From FEN-1279 sp964400285 (GTDB lineage: Bacteria > Bacteroidota > Ignavibacteria > Tepidaquicellales > Tepidaquicellaceae), in the NCBI GenBank assembly GCA_964400285.1, contig CAYNTK010000005.1:1-64000 (forward strand): DNA of 64,000 nucleotides. The letters run 5' to 3'. The notes beneath the pieces were generated by a model. It ran no database searches, had not been told where the DNA came from, and saw only the letters and a list, made by a program, of their open reading frames with translations. Within the stretch, counting starts at the first letter, position 1; each line of letters opens with the position of its first letter. The position numbers were made by a program, and so were the translations under genes. Below, piece by piece: positions 45,660 through 55,005 of this stretch.

Positions 45660-46514
45660 CTAAAAATGTTGATTGTTACTTGTTCTTACCCATTTGATAA
45701 TATCCGTTATTACTTTTTCTAAATTTTCATTAGTTCCTTTAAATGGGTGCTCAGCTCCAAATGTATGACCTGTATTTTCGTATAGTTTCAGTTTAGATTT
45801 CGATTTATCCGAAAGTTCATACAAAATCTCTGCATCGGAATAATCAACAGCTAAATCTTGTTTCCCGTGTATTATTAAGGTTGGAATTGAAATGTCTTTC
45901 ATAGCTTTTTTTATGTTTAACCTATCATAATTATTTTCAAGGTCTTCTATCAAAGAATAATTCATTCTCATTAATTGTTTTGTTCTCGTATTCAGCACTT
46001 CAAGATAACCGTCTTCTTTCCATTTTCTTTTTCTTTCATCTGTATATCTATTAAACTCAGAAACGGAAGCAAGAGTTATTAATTTTTTAATTCTTTTATC
46101 TTCCGCTGTTTTTAGTATTGCTATGCCGCCCCCTCGTGAATGACCTGCTAAAGTTATGTTTTCAGGATTAAAATTATATAAATTTTGATTGTCATAAATG
46201 TAATCTATTACTATTCCTAAATCATCGAGTTCTCTTGTAAATGTATTCTCAGCGAATAAATCCAACCTTGTAAAGTCTATTGGATTATTTTGAGAATTAT
46301 CCATTCCATTACAGGAAAAATTAAAACTAACCGTGAAAATATTCTCTTTCGATATTTTATCGAGCATATAGGGAAAACTTCCCCAGTCCTTAAATCCCTT
46401 AAATCCATGACAGAAAATAAAAGCTGGAGGTCTTTCTTCCAATGTATCGGAATATCTCAAATCAACAGAGACAATATAACCTTCTTTATTTTCTAATTTG
46501 ATATTTTTAAGCAT
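45660..46514 (-). CDS. Alpha/beta hydrolase
   Basis: A 284-residue serine hydrolase. The oxyanion region is FIFCHGFKGFKDW (residues 32-44). The nucleophile elbow is GHSRGG with S126. The acid is likely in the HGKQDLAVDYSDAE loop and the histidine in NTGHTFGAEHPF. It is of the dienelactone-hydrolase/peptidase S9-like group with no signal peptide, so cytoplasmic. It begins 3 bases after the stop of the DUF4097-like gene, probably in one operon. Confidence 0.88.
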   Translation of the reverse strand: MLKNIKLENKEGYIVSVDLRYSDTLEERPPAFIFCHGFKGFKDWGSFPYMLDKISKENIFTVSFNFSCNGMDNSQNNPIDFTRLDLFAENTFTRELDDLGIVIDYIYDNQNLYNFNPENITLAGHSRGGGIAILKTAEDKRIKKLITLASVSEFNRYTDERKRKWKEDGYLEVLNTRTKQLMRMNYSLIEDLENNYDRLNIKKAMKDISIPTLIIHGKQDLAVDYSDAEILYELSDKSKSKLKLYENTGHTFGAEHPFKGTNENLEKVITDIIKWVRTSNNQHF

Positions 46515-46517
46515 ACT

Positions 46518-47363
46518 TTATTTCAAAATTGAAATCTTTCCACCCGTTGTTGTGCATTTAATAATATTTCCACCACCATTTATTATTCCATTTAATTTTT
46601 GACCAGAAGAATCTTTGTTTACTAAAACCGAAAAATCAGTTTTTATCTCTCCCGCTGTTGTTGTGGCGTCGAGCATAGCTTTGAATGTTTCAGGTAAAAT
46701 TACTTTTATATCTCCACCCGTAGTAGTTAATGTCATTCCCATATTATTGTTTCCTGTATACTTAACCTTAATATCTCCACCCGAAGTTTCAGCTTTTATC
46801 TCTCCTTCCGAACCTTCAAGATTAATATTTCCCCCCGATGTATTTGCGGTTACATTTCCTTTAAACATTGAGATTTTAATGTTCCCCCCGGTCGTTTTTA
46901 AAGTAGATTCTCCTGTTATTTCTGATACGTTAATATCTCCACCTGTAGTTTCGAGTTTTATATTCCCTTTAAGAATTCCTATCTTAATATCTCCACCAAG
47001 TGTTTTTATGTCTGCATTAAAATATTTAGGTGTATAAATTTCTATCCAAATTTCAACACCCGATTTACTTGCTCCCTCTTTAAGATTTGTTGTAAAGGTT
47101 ATATTACCATCTTTATTTTCAAGATTGTAATCTACCGATTTTAATGCTTCCTGATTACCTTTTAACGAAACATTCACTGCTGCCTTATCCCAAGATTTTA
47201 ATGTAACATTCCCCGAAAATGTTCTGACATCTATGTTTTTAAAATTCGATGTTTCAAATGTTTGTTCGATTAAAGTAAATTCGTCCCCAAATACAAAACT
47301 TGAATATGACAGAAAAACTAAAAGCAGTAAAACAAAATTCTTTCTTAAACATCTGGGATTCAT
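46518..47363 (-). CDS. DUF4097-like secreted beta-helix protein
   Basis: A 281-residue exported protein. The signal peptide is followed by an N-terminal beta region (TSNFKNIDVRTFSGNVTL). Then come many short repeats with GGDIKV or GGNIKI (TTGGDINVSEITGES, TTGGNIKISMFKGN, TSGGNINLEGSEGE, TSGGDIKVKYTG), typical of the DUF4097/putative adhesin beta-helix family. Location is probably periplasmic or outer surface. It lies between the DUF4835-like gene and the hydrolase on the same strand. Confidence 0.85.
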   Translation of the reverse strand: MNPRCLRKNFVLLLLVFLSYSSFVFGDEFTLIEQTFETSNFKNIDVRTFSGNVTLKSWDKAAVNVSLKGNQEALKSVDYNLENKDGNITFTTNLKEGASKSGVEIWIEIYTPKYFNADIKTLGGDIKIGILKGNIKLETTGGDINVSEITGESTLKTTGGNIKISMFKGNVTANTSGGNINLEGSEGEIKAETSGGDIKVKYTGNNNMGMTLTTTGGDIKVILPETFKAMLDATTTAGEIKTDFSVLVNKDSSGQKLNGIINGGGNIIKCTTTGGKISILK

Positions 47364-47405
47364 TTTTTGAACTCCTTTATTTAGTTGGTTTATTTTTATA
47401 AAATT

Positions 47406-48356
47406 CTATTTTGCTCTTTTTTTAGCTTCCTCGTAAATCCTCTGGTGTGAAGGGTCAATTAACATAAGCTGGTCATATACTCTTTTATCTCCATAATTTA
47501 AAAATATATCGGCAATCTCGGCACTCTTTGTATCGAAAAATAAATCGATATTAAATGCTTTTACTTCTTTCTTTTTTATATTTCCGATTTTTGTTAAAGC
47601 GTTTAGTATTATTTTATGGGCATTTTTTGAAAAACCTAATGAGTCTAAACCAAACCAGTGATATTCAAAAAATCCGTTTCTGAAATCCTCGTATCTCGGA
47701 TTGAGTAATTCCTGAACCAATTGCAATCTCGAGGGTTTCGAGCCGCCGCCTGTTTCAGTCCAACCGTTTCTATCTGATATTGGCTTGTTACATATATCAA
47801 GTGCTTTTTGAAAATATATACTTTTATTTTTTGAATCATCTTTTGGAAAAAACGAATCTTGGTCATAACCAAGCATCATATATGCATAATAATCGAGTAA
47901 ACTTAATAGTGGGTCGAACCTTAAATCATTTTTTATAAACTGCATCGATTTATTGTAATAAAACGAACACCTTTCATCGAGTATCTTAAATAGTGTTGTA
48001 TATTTTGGATTTTGCTTCTTGTCATACCTGTCTATTATTCGTTGACTTGAAACCAACATCTGTACGTTGTAATTATCTCCGCTTGCACCAACAAAATTAA
48101 ACTGTATTTGTGCTTTAATTTTATACATTTCCGCTCCCGGCAAATTCGATTCGTTAAAGTAAGCATTATCATAAAATTTATTTCTATTGAAATAATCTTC
48201 TACTTGTTGCTTAAATGTACTTACTCTATCTTTTGCGTCTAATGGCAATGCGTCGATGTTCATTATAACTTGTAGCTCAAAATCTTGAGCATTCGAAATT
48301 ATCGCGTAACCGAAAAATAATATCAAAAATATTTTAAATGCAATTATTTTATTCAT
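47406..48356 (-). CDS. DUF4835 family protein (PorD-like T9SS component)
   Basis: A 316-residue exported protein with a signal peptide ending ISNAQ. The sequence DFELQVIMNIDALPLDAKDR near the start of the mature part, the IKAQIQFNFVGASGDNYNVQMLVSSQRII block and the DYYAYMMLGYDQDSFFP block match DUF4835. I recall this family being annotated as the T9SS-linked protein PorD in Bacteroidota. It is transcribed divergently from a PorV/PorQ-like gene 69 bases away, which supports a secretion role. The name PorD is from memory of family annotation, not from direct evidence here. Confidence 0.75.
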   Translation of the reverse strand: MNKIIAFKIFLILFFGYAIISNAQDFELQVIMNIDALPLDAKDRVSTFKQQVEDYFNRNKFYDNAYFNESNLPGAEMYKIKAQIQFNFVGASGDNYNVQMLVSSQRIIDRYDKKQNPKYTTLFKILDERCSFYYNKSMQFIKNDLRFDPLLSLLDYYAYMMLGYDQDSFFPKDDSKNKSIYFQKALDICNKPISDRNGWTETGGGSKPSRLQLVQELLNPRYEDFRNGFFEYHWFGLDSLGFSKNAHKIILNALTKIGNIKKKEVKAFNIDLFFDTKSAEIADIFLNYGDKRVYDQLMLIDPSHQRIYEEAKKRAK

Positions 48357-48425
48357 TTTAACACAAATTTATTTATTTCTAATTTAATTTTGAATACTTA
48401 TTTTAAATAATCAATTCAATATTAC

Positions 48426-49319
48426 GTGAATTTTAATTTTTTAAATAATCACCTTTTTTTGGTATTTTTAGCTTTTATTATCTTTTTTTCCATAAGAAAT
48501 GGTAATGCTCAATTTGAAAATACCGATTTAGGTGCAAGAGCGGTTGGTTTGAACGGTGCTTTTACTTCACTTTCGGATAATTCGCTTGCGATTTTTTATA
48601 ATCCCTCTGGTCTTGGACAAATGAAATACAGAGATTTCTCCGTTTTCTATAGTCCCGCTCCATTTGGTTTAACAGAATTATCTACTGCTGCACTTACTTT
48701 TGCCGAACCTTTAAAATATGGAACAGTTGGTGCAGGGCTTCGAACTTATGGTTTTGATTTGTATAAAGAAACTTGTATCTTATTGTCTTATGGAAATAGT
48801 TATAAAAATAGAATATTTTACGGGGTAAACTTTAGTTTTTATCACTTAAATATTCAAAATTATGGCTCTGCATCTTCTTTCGGGATTGATATCGGAGCAA
48901 TGGCTTATATTAATAAATACTTAAGATGGGGGTTTTTCGGAAAAAATATTACCGGCTCTACAATCGGAGAGTCTAAAGAAAAAATTGCACAGGTATATAG
49001 AACGGGATTAAATTATAAACCATTAGATGAAGTAAGTCTCTTACTCGAAGTCGAAAAAGATGTAAAATATCCCGTTTCAATTAGGGCTGGTTTTGAATAT
49101 TATTTACTTGACTTTGTTGACTTGAGAGCTGGAGTAGGAAGCGAACCAACCTCTTTTACAGGTGGAATTGGTTTTAATTATAATATTTTCCAACTTGATT
49201 ATGCTTTGTATAAGTTACAGGATTTGGGTATCACTCACCAAGGGTCATTAACAGTGAACTTTGGAGGTACCAAGGGAAGACAACAGACTAAAGAACAACT
49301 TAGAAAAGCTTTTGAGTGA
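48426..49319 (+). CDS. PorV/PorQ-like outer-membrane beta-barrel protein
   Basis: A 297-residue outer-membrane protein. GTG at 48426 starts a signal peptide ending GNAQ. The mature N-terminus TDLGARAVGLNGAFTSLSDNSLAIFYNPSGLGQ is the signature of the PorV/PorQ (UPF0164-like) family: a barrel in the FadL group that shuttles T9SS cargo or participates in its surface attachment. The remainder shows barrel strands. The AVGLNGAFT...NPSGL motif strongly supports the family, while the exact PorV versus PorQ choice is open. Confidence 0.85.
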   Translation: MNFNFLNNHLFLVFLAFIIFFSIRNGNAQFENTDLGARAVGLNGAFTSLSDNSLAIFYNPSGLGQMKYRDFSVFYSPAPFGLTELSTAALTFAEPLKYGTVGAGLRTYGFDLYKETCILLSYGNSYKNRIFYGVNFSFYHLNIQNYGSASSFGIDIGAMAYINKYLRWGFFGKNITGSTIGESKEKIAQVYRTGLNYKPLDEVSLLLEVEKDVKYPVSIRAGFEYYLLDFVDLRAGVGSEPTSFTGGIGFNYNIFQLDYALYKLQDLGITHQGSLTVNFGGTKGRQQTKEQLRKAFE

Positions 49320-49360
49320 TTTTGAGATAAGAATTTTATTATAAATTATTTGTTATAAAA

Positions 49361-50296
49361 ATGAAATATTTAGTTATCGGTGAACCTTGTTTGGATTTAA
49401 TTCATAAAGCTGACGGTGATGTAATTCGCAGTTATGGAGGAATTTTATATTCTACAATTTCTCTTGCAGTTATCGCGGGTAAAAATGATTTCGTGTATCC
49501 TATTATGAATCTCGGTGATGATGAATATGATAGCATTATTGGTATATTAAAAAAATATTCAAACATTAATCTCGATGGAATTAAAAAAGTTCCACAACCA
49601 ATACGGAAAGTCAATTTGTATTATAATATGTATAATTCTGGTAATCAGGCACGAATGGAAACATCTACAGAACCTACTAATGCAATTGGTTTTGACTCTA
49701 TCGAGAAGTTTTTATTTGAAGCAGATGCAATTTTAGTTAATATGATATCTGGTGTGGATATAACACTTGACACTTTTAAAAGCATTAGAAAAAATTTCAA
49801 AGGTTTTATTCACATTGATATTCACAATCTTGTTATGAAGACAAATCCCGATGGAACAAGAGAGCATACTAATCTTGAAGAATGGAGACAGTGGTGCTCT
49901 AATTCGGATACAATTCAGATGAATGAATTTGAAATTATTACTATGTCGCGAACCATAAAAAATGAATATGAAGTCGCAGAGGAAATTCTGATAAAACAGA
50001 AAAATGATGTTAAAGGAATAATTGTTACACGTGGAAAAAATGGCGTAAGTGGGTTTACAAAACAAAAAAAATCGTTCGGGGGGGAAGTTTATTATGATAT
50101 AGATAGAGATGATGTTAACGCAATAGAAAATCCACATTTTGTAGATAGCACGGGTTGTGGTGATGTTTTTGCGGCTTCATTTACATTTGATTTTTCAAAA
50201 TATGGAAATTTCAGAAAAAGTCTCCATTATGCAACCAGAATCGCTTCGTTTAAAACGTCGCTCGCTGGAATTGATGAACTTTATAAATTAAAATAA
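49361..50296 (+). CDS. PfkB family carbohydrate kinase
   Basis: A 311-residue ribokinase/adenosine-kinase-fold protein. The PfkB C-terminal signature is DSTGCGDVFAASF, with catalytic base D268 and anion-hole glycines. The N-terminal GGILYSTISLAVIAG segment fits the substrate-binding glycine region. The substrate is not predictable: sugar, nucleoside or cyclitol. Its end and the start of the next gene are 1 base apart, so it is coupled to the RfbD-like reductase. Confidence 0.88.
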   Translation: MKYLVIGEPCLDLIHKADGDVIRSYGGILYSTISLAVIAGKNDFVYPIMNLGDDEYDSIIGILKKYSNINLDGIKKVPQPIRKVNLYYNMYNSGNQARMETSTEPTNAIGFDSIEKFLFEADAILVNMISGVDITLDTFKSIRKNFKGFIHIDIHNLVMKTNPDGTREHTNLEEWRQWCSNSDTIQMNEFEIITMSRTIKNEYEVAEEILIKQKNDVKGIIVTRGKNGVSGFTKQKKSFGGEVYYDIDRDDVNAIENPHFVDSTGCGDVFAASFTFDFSKYGNFRKSLHYATRIASFKTSLAGIDELYKLK

Positions 50297-50297
50297 T

Positions 50298-51197
50298 TTG
50301 GCTGACAAAATTTTAATAACAGGAGCAAACGGATTACTCGGTCAGGCAGTAGTAAATATATTTGAACGTGAATCCGATTTTGAACTTATTCAGAGTTCGA
50401 TTGAAGACAAACCTTTTGTTTCATATGGCTCTAAATATTTAAAACTCGATGTAACGAATAAAGAAGATGTTAAAAATGCAGTAAAGAAATATCAACCTAA
50501 TATAATTGTAAATTGTGCTGCATTTACCGATGTGGATAAATGTGAAACCGAAAGAGAACTTTGCTGGAAATTAAATGTTGATGCTGTTAAAAATTTGATT
50601 ATTGCATCGCGGATAAACGATGCCAAAATAATACATTATTCGACCGATTATGTTTTTGATGGCAAACACGGCCCTTATGATGAAACTGCAACTCCTAATC
50701 CAATTTCATTCTACGGACGCTCGAAACTTGCAAGCGAAAATGCACTGATTACAAGCGGTGCTGATTATGCAATTATAAGAACTATGGTGTTGTATGGTAA
50801 TGGTGTTTATATCAAACCAAATTTTGCTCTTTGGTTAATAAATAAGTTAGTTAGCAAAGAACAAATAAGTATAGTCGACGATATGTATGGAAATAGCACT
50901 ATTTCCGATGACCTTGCTTATGGCTCTTTAAAATTAATCGAAAAAAACTGCAAAGGAATTTATAATATTGCAGGTAGGGATATTGAATCCAGATATGAAT
51001 TTACAATGAAACTGTGCGAAGTATTTAAATTCGATAAAAGTCTTGTAAAAAAAATTAAAACTAAAGATTTAAATCAACCAGCACCAAGACCATTAAACTC
51101 GGGTTTGATAACTTTGAAAGCTGAAACCGAACTCGGCTTTAAACCAATGGATACTTATGAAGCGTTGAGATATCTGAAATTTCAATTACGTTATTAA
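50298..51197 (+). CDS. dTDP-4-dehydrorhamnose reductase-like SDR (RfbD family)
   Basis: A 299-residue extended short-chain dehydrogenase. The nucleotide loop is ITGANGLLGQAV at the N-terminus. The family block is NCAAFTDVDKCE, followed by YSTDYVFDG and the catalytic YGRSKLASE tyrosine and lysine. It resembles RfbD, which reduces dTDP-4-keto-rhamnose, or the related MAT2B-like group. The start is TTG at 50298. No other rhamnose genes are adjacent, so the substrate is uncertain. Confidence 0.85.
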   Translation: MADKILITGANGLLGQAVVNIFERESDFELIQSSIEDKPFVSYGSKYLKLDVTNKEDVKNAVKKYQPNIIVNCAAFTDVDKCETERELCWKLNVDAVKNLIIASRINDAKIIHYSTDYVFDGKHGPYDETATPNPISFYGRSKLASENALITSGADYAIIRTMVLYGNGVYIKPNFALWLINKLVSKEQISIVDDMYGNSTISDDLAYGSLKLIEKNCKGIYNIAGRDIESRYEFTMKLCEVFKFDKSLVKKIKTKDLNQPAPRPLNSGLITLKAETELGFKPMDTYEALRYLKFQLRY

Positions 51198-51225
51198 ATG
51201 TAAATTTCAAATAATTAAAATATGT

Positions 51226-51252
51226 TTGTCGTTCCCGCTGAAGCAGAAATCT
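51226..51252. repeat. Degenerate dispersed repeat, TTGTCGTTCCCG type
   Basis: This stretch, beginning TTGTCGTTCCCGCTGAAGC, resembles the sequences at 19624 (TTGTCATCCC) and 53174 (TTGTCATTCCTG). All three lie in intergenic gaps and look like decayed copies of one family. Confidence 0.4.
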
Positions 51253-51326
51253 ACAGTTTGAAACAGAATTTGAGGATTTCCGATATTAGATTTACTCGGC
51301 AGAGGAATTACAATTTTTAATAAAAT

Positions 51327-52601
51327 ATGCTTGATATAAAACTTATTCGCGAAAACCCTGACTATGTCAGGAAAAAACTGAAAGATAGAAACGAAAACGA
51401 TTCTGTAATTTTAAAATTACAGGAAATCGATAAAAAACGTCTGGAGATAATTAAAAAAGCAGAAGCTTTAAAGGAACTTAGAAACAAAGTTTCCGATGAA
51501 ATTGGCATTATGAAAAAAAATAAACAAAATGCCGATGAAAAAATTGCAGAAATGAAAAAAGTTTCCGATGAAATCAAAGGTTTTGATGAAGAGCTTCGCA
51601 AAGTTGATGAAGAAATCGAAAAAGAACTTTATTACATTCCTGCTCTCCCTGACGACAGCGTTCCGCACGGAAAATCTGCAGACGACAATGTAGAAAAAAT
51701 AGTGTGCGGAGAAAAAATAAATTTCGACTTCAAAGTAAAAGACCACGTCGAACTCGGGAAAATGCTCGATATACTTGACTTTGAACGCGGGACAAAAATA
51801 TCTGGAAGCGGATTTCCCCTGTACAAAGGAAAAGGGGCAACCCTCGAACGTGCATTAATAAATTATATGCTCGATACTCACCTTGCAAACGGATATAAAG
51901 AAGTAATGACACCTGTTCTTGTTAGCAGGGCATCGATGGAAGCTGCAGAGAAAGTTCCTAAATTCGAAGAAGATATGTATCGCACGGAACCCGATGATTT
52001 GTTTGCAATTCCGACTGCTGAAGTATCGATTATCAATATCCATCGCGATGAAATTTTCAAGCAGGATGAACTTCCGCTTAAATACTGCGGATTTACGAAT
52101 TGCTTCAGACGTGAAGCGGGTAGCTACGGGAAAGATACAAAAGGATTTCTGCGGGTTCACCAGTTTAATAAAGTCGAATTAATTAATTTCTGCCGGCCCG
52201 AGCACTCCTATGAAGAAATGGAAAAAATGGTACTCGATGCACGCAGAATTCTCGACGGATTGAAAGTTCACTACCGCATAATCGAACTCTGCACTGCCGA
52301 TATCGGATTTTCCGCAAGTAAATGTTATGACATCGAGACCTGGTCTTATGCAGAAAATAAATGGCTGGAAGCTTCATCGGTCAGCAACTGCACCGATTTC
52401 CAATCCCGCAGGGCAAAAATCAGGTATAAAAAAGTTCTCGAAGGTGGAAAAACAAAAACCGAACTCGTGCATATTCTAAACGGCTCGGGACTCGCAACAT
52501 CACGTCTAATGGTTTCCCTGCTGGAATCCAATCAAACAAAAGACGGACATATAATCGTCCCGGAAGTGTTAAGGAAATACACGGGATTTGATTTAATATA
52601 A
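51327..52601 (+). CDS. serS: Seryl-tRNA synthetase
   Basis: A 424-residue class II synthetase charging tRNA-Ser and tRNA-Sec. The N-terminal coiled-coil arm (about residues 1-110, LDIKLIRENPDYVRKKL and ELRNKVSDEIG) binds the tRNA. The catalytic core has GSGFPLYKGKGATLERALINYMLD, the TAEVSIINIH block and motif 2 in CFRREAGSYGKDTKGFLRVHQFNK. Motif 3 is LNGSGLATSRL. Length is standard. Its G+C content is visibly higher than that of its neighbours. It is convergent with nuoJ, with 2 bases between the stops. Confidence 0.97.
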   Translation: MLDIKLIRENPDYVRKKLKDRNENDSVILKLQEIDKKRLEIIKKAEALKELRNKVSDEIGIMKKNKQNADEKIAEMKKVSDEIKGFDEELRKVDEEIEKELYYIPALPDDSVPHGKSADDNVEKIVCGEKINFDFKVKDHVELGKMLDILDFERGTKISGSGFPLYKGKGATLERALINYMLDTHLANGYKEVMTPVLVSRASMEAAEKVPKFEEDMYRTEPDDLFAIPTAEVSIINIHRDEIFKQDELPLKYCGFTNCFRREAGSYGKDTKGFLRVHQFNKVELINFCRPEHSYEEMEKMVLDARRILDGLKVHYRIIELCTADIGFSASKCYDIETWSYAENKWLEASSVSNCTDFQSRRAKIRYKKVLEGGKTKTELVHILNGSGLATSRLMVSLLESNQTKDGHIIVPEVLRKYTGFDLI

Positions 52602-52603
52602 AA

Positions 52604-53122
52604 TTACTCAAACTTCTTCTTCGCCAGTACAACCGCCCCTATCACTGCGGCGGTAAGAAGTATTCCTGTAATGATTACGGGAAACGAATAAGTTGTAAAA
52701 AGCTCTCTTCCAAGAAATTCCGCCTTCCCGATATTTTCTGCGTTTGTATTGAGCTCTTTATATTTAGTTTCAAAACCAAAATAAAAAGTTAGAGATAAAA
52801 TTCCAAGTAATGCTATTGAAAATAATACTGCGGTTATTTTTGTATATGTTAAATTTTCTGTAAATTTTCTTTCATCTTTCAGGTTCAGTAGCATTATTAC
52901 AAAAATAAATAAAACCATTATAGCTCCCATATATACAAGTATCTGAATTATTGCTATAAATTGAGCCCTCAATAATAAATAAATCCCCGACACCATAAAA
53001 AAATTCAATATAAGATATATTGCACTGGATACGGGATTCCTCCGCGTTATCATCATTATTGCAGAAAAAATTGCCACCGCACCAAAAAAAATGAATAATA
53101 TAGTTTCTAAATTGAATTTCAT
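52604..53122 (-). CDS. nuoJ: NADH-quinone oxidoreductase subunit J
   Basis: A 172-residue membrane subunit of respiratory complex I with about five hydrophobic helices. The central block NPVSSAIYLILNFFMVSGIYLLLRAQFIAIIQILVYMGAIMVLFIFVIMLLNL is the NuoJ signature. ATG at 53122 is chosen; a reading from 53167 would add an unusual charged leader. NuoJ normally sits in the nuo operon, but no other complex I gene flanks it here, so it is either an isolated copy or part of a split operon. Confidence 0.92.
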   Translation of the reverse strand: MKFNLETILFIFFGAVAIFSAIMMITRRNPVSSAIYLILNFFMVSGIYLLLRAQFIAIIQILVYMGAIMVLFIFVIMLLNLKDERKFTENLTYTKITAVLFSIALLGILSLTFYFGFETKYKELNTNAENIGKAEFLGRELFTTYSFPVIITGILLTAAVIGAVVLAKKKFE

Positions 53123-53173
53123 AATCTCATTTAAATTGAAAATTTTTTTAATAAATACATAATACAATCCAAA

Positions 53174-53207
53174 TTGTCATTCCTGAATACTTTTCCGAAA
53201 TCCAATT
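53174..53207. repeat. Degenerate dispersed repeat, TTGTCATTCC type
   Basis: A stretch beginning TTGTCATTCCTGAATAC with a partly palindromic continuation (CCGAAATCC). It is similar to the sequences at 19624 and 51226. It lies between divergent nuoJ and the TPR gene and appears non-coding. Confidence 0.4.
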
Positions 53208-53253
53208 GAATTGAACCTTTACCTTTAAATATAAGTTATAAAAATTAAATTTT

Positions 53254-53291
53254 TAACTCTATTTAAAGTCCCTCTTTTGACTTTAGAGTTA
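53254..53291. promoter_or_regulatory. Imperfect inverted repeat before the TPR gene
   Basis: TAACTCTATTTAAAGTC (53254-53270) can pair with GACTTTAGAGTTA (53279-53291), with a short bulge on the left arm and an 8-base loop. It lies directly upstream of the proposed GTG start at 53316 and could be an operator or a 5' leader hairpin. Confidence 0.4.
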
Positions 53292-53315
53292 GCTCTAATA
53301 ATTATATTTTTGAAT

Positions 53316-54989
53316 GTGAAAAATTTTTCCCTGATATTAACATTTTTTATTACTTTATCGTTTGGTTTTAGTATTCCAAATGCAAAAAGCCAACAAGACT
53401 CTATCAATGCATTGCAGTTTTTCGTTGATGGTAAAACCGAAGAAATGAAGGGAAATTATTTTGCCGCTCTTGAAAATTATAAAACCGCTTTAAAACTTCA
53501 TAAATCTCAGGGAATATATTATGCTATATCCATCGTTTATTCCCAACTGGGAAGACTTCAAGAAGCTCTGATTGAAATTAATAACGCTTTAAAAATTTCT
53601 CCTACCGAAATTGAATATCTCGAGCAAAAAGCTCGCCTGTATTACTCTATGGATAATCTAAATAAAACAGCTGAAATATATGAAAACATACTCGAAATAG
53701 ACTCAAACTTTAATCCCGGTCTTTACAGTTTGGCTCGTATTTATGAAGAAATGAAAATGCCCTCTAAAGCAATTGTCATTTATGAAAAATTGACCGATAG
53801 AGTTGGATTCGATATGGAAATTTTAAGGAGAATGTATGATATTTACTCAGGATTTAAAGATTTCGAAAAATGTCTCGAGGTTTTAAAGTATGCTTTAAAG
53901 TTAGACCCTTATAATTCGACTTTTTTACAGCAGTTGGGAGCTTTATACGTTAAGCTTAATAGAGATAACGAAGCAAGAGAAGTCTTTGAAAATTTTTATA
54001 CTCTAAATCCAGATAATAAAAATATTCAATCTGAACTTGTAAAACTATATTTCAAGGGAAATGAAACCGAAAGAGGTTTTAAAAATTTTGCAAATCTGCT
54101 TGGAAAAGATTCACTCAAGTTTATTGAAAAAGTTCAAATAGGGGAATTATATTATAATATGATTTCCCAAGACGAATCGGCACTTGCAATAACTAAAAAT
54201 ATATTTATTAATCTTAACGGAAATTATCCGAATGAATGGATTCCGTATTATTATCTCGGTGAAATTGATATTTCGGCAAATAACGTTTCCGCAGGTGTAA
54301 ATAAATTACAAAAAGCACTCGAACTTGCCGATACCACTAAAGACGCTTATTTACAGGTAGGTTATACATTTTTCAGAGTTGGTAAAAATGATGAATCTTA
54401 TGATATCTTTTCTAAAGGATTAATGCTTTATCCCGAAGATTACAGGATGAATTACTTTTATGGATTAACATTACAAAGAAAAGGAAAAGAAGCCGAGGCC
54501 GTCGAATATTTTGAAAAAGCACTTAAAATTTCTCCCGATGAACTCTCGGTTATGACGACTCTTGCTCTATCATATAACGGATTAAAAAGATATGCTGAAG
54601 CAGATGAAATTTATGAACGTGCCTTAAAACTCGACCCTTATAATGTTTTAATTTTGAATAATTACGCATATAACCTTGCAGAGCGTGGAGTAAATCTGGA
54701 AAGAGCTTTAGAAATGTCTAAGTTTACAATTAATAAAGAACCAAACAGTGCCTCTTATCTTGATACTTATGGATGGATTTGTTATAAAATGAAAAATTAT
54801 GAGGAAGCGAAAAAGTATATAGAAAAAGCAGTGAGTATAAACGGCTCGAGTGCTGTGATTATGGACCATCTCGGAGATGTTTATTTTGCTCTAAAGGATA
54901 ATATAAATGCTAAAAAATACTGGGAAAAAGCTCTTGAACTTAACCCAAATAATCATAGATTGAAAGAAAAATTAAAATTTATTAACTAA
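53316..54989 (+). CDS. Exported tetratricopeptide-repeat protein
   Basis: A 557-residue protein. GTG at 53316 starts a signal peptide (NFSLILTFFITLSFGFSIPNAKS). A TTG at 53277 would prepend 13 residues. The mature part is almost entirely TPR helices, with repeated ALEI...PTEIEYLEQKARLYYSM, AEIYENILEIDSNF and ALELNPNN-type units, about a dozen or more. It is probably a periplasmic scaffold for protein interactions. The gene is followed after 16 bases by trxB. Confidence 0.88.
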   Translation: MKNFSLILTFFITLSFGFSIPNAKSQQDSINALQFFVDGKTEEMKGNYFAALENYKTALKLHKSQGIYYAISIVYSQLGRLQEALIEINNALKISPTEIEYLEQKARLYYSMDNLNKTAEIYENILEIDSNFNPGLYSLARIYEEMKMPSKAIVIYEKLTDRVGFDMEILRRMYDIYSGFKDFEKCLEVLKYALKLDPYNSTFLQQLGALYVKLNRDNEAREVFENFYTLNPDNKNIQSELVKLYFKGNETERGFKNFANLLGKDSLKFIEKVQIGELYYNMISQDESALAITKNIFINLNGNYPNEWIPYYYLGEIDISANNVSAGVNKLQKALELADTTKDAYLQVGYTFFRVGKNDESYDIFSKGLMLYPEDYRMNYFYGLTLQRKGKEAEAVEYFEKALKISPDELSVMTTLALSYNGLKRYAEADEIYERALKLDPYNVLILNNYAYNLAERGVNLERALEMSKFTINKEPNSASYLDTYGWICYKMKNYEEAKKYIEKAVSINGSSAVIMDHLGDVYFALKDNINAKKYWEKALELNPNNHRLKEKLKFIN

Positions 54990-55005
54990 CTTAAATATAT
55001 ATAAT

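Noticed and set aside
46615..47037. 140-codon plus-strand frame opposite the DUF4097-like gene
   Set aside because: Its FPPVV and SPPEV repeats are the mirror of the GGDI repeats on the coding strand, so it is a shadow frame.
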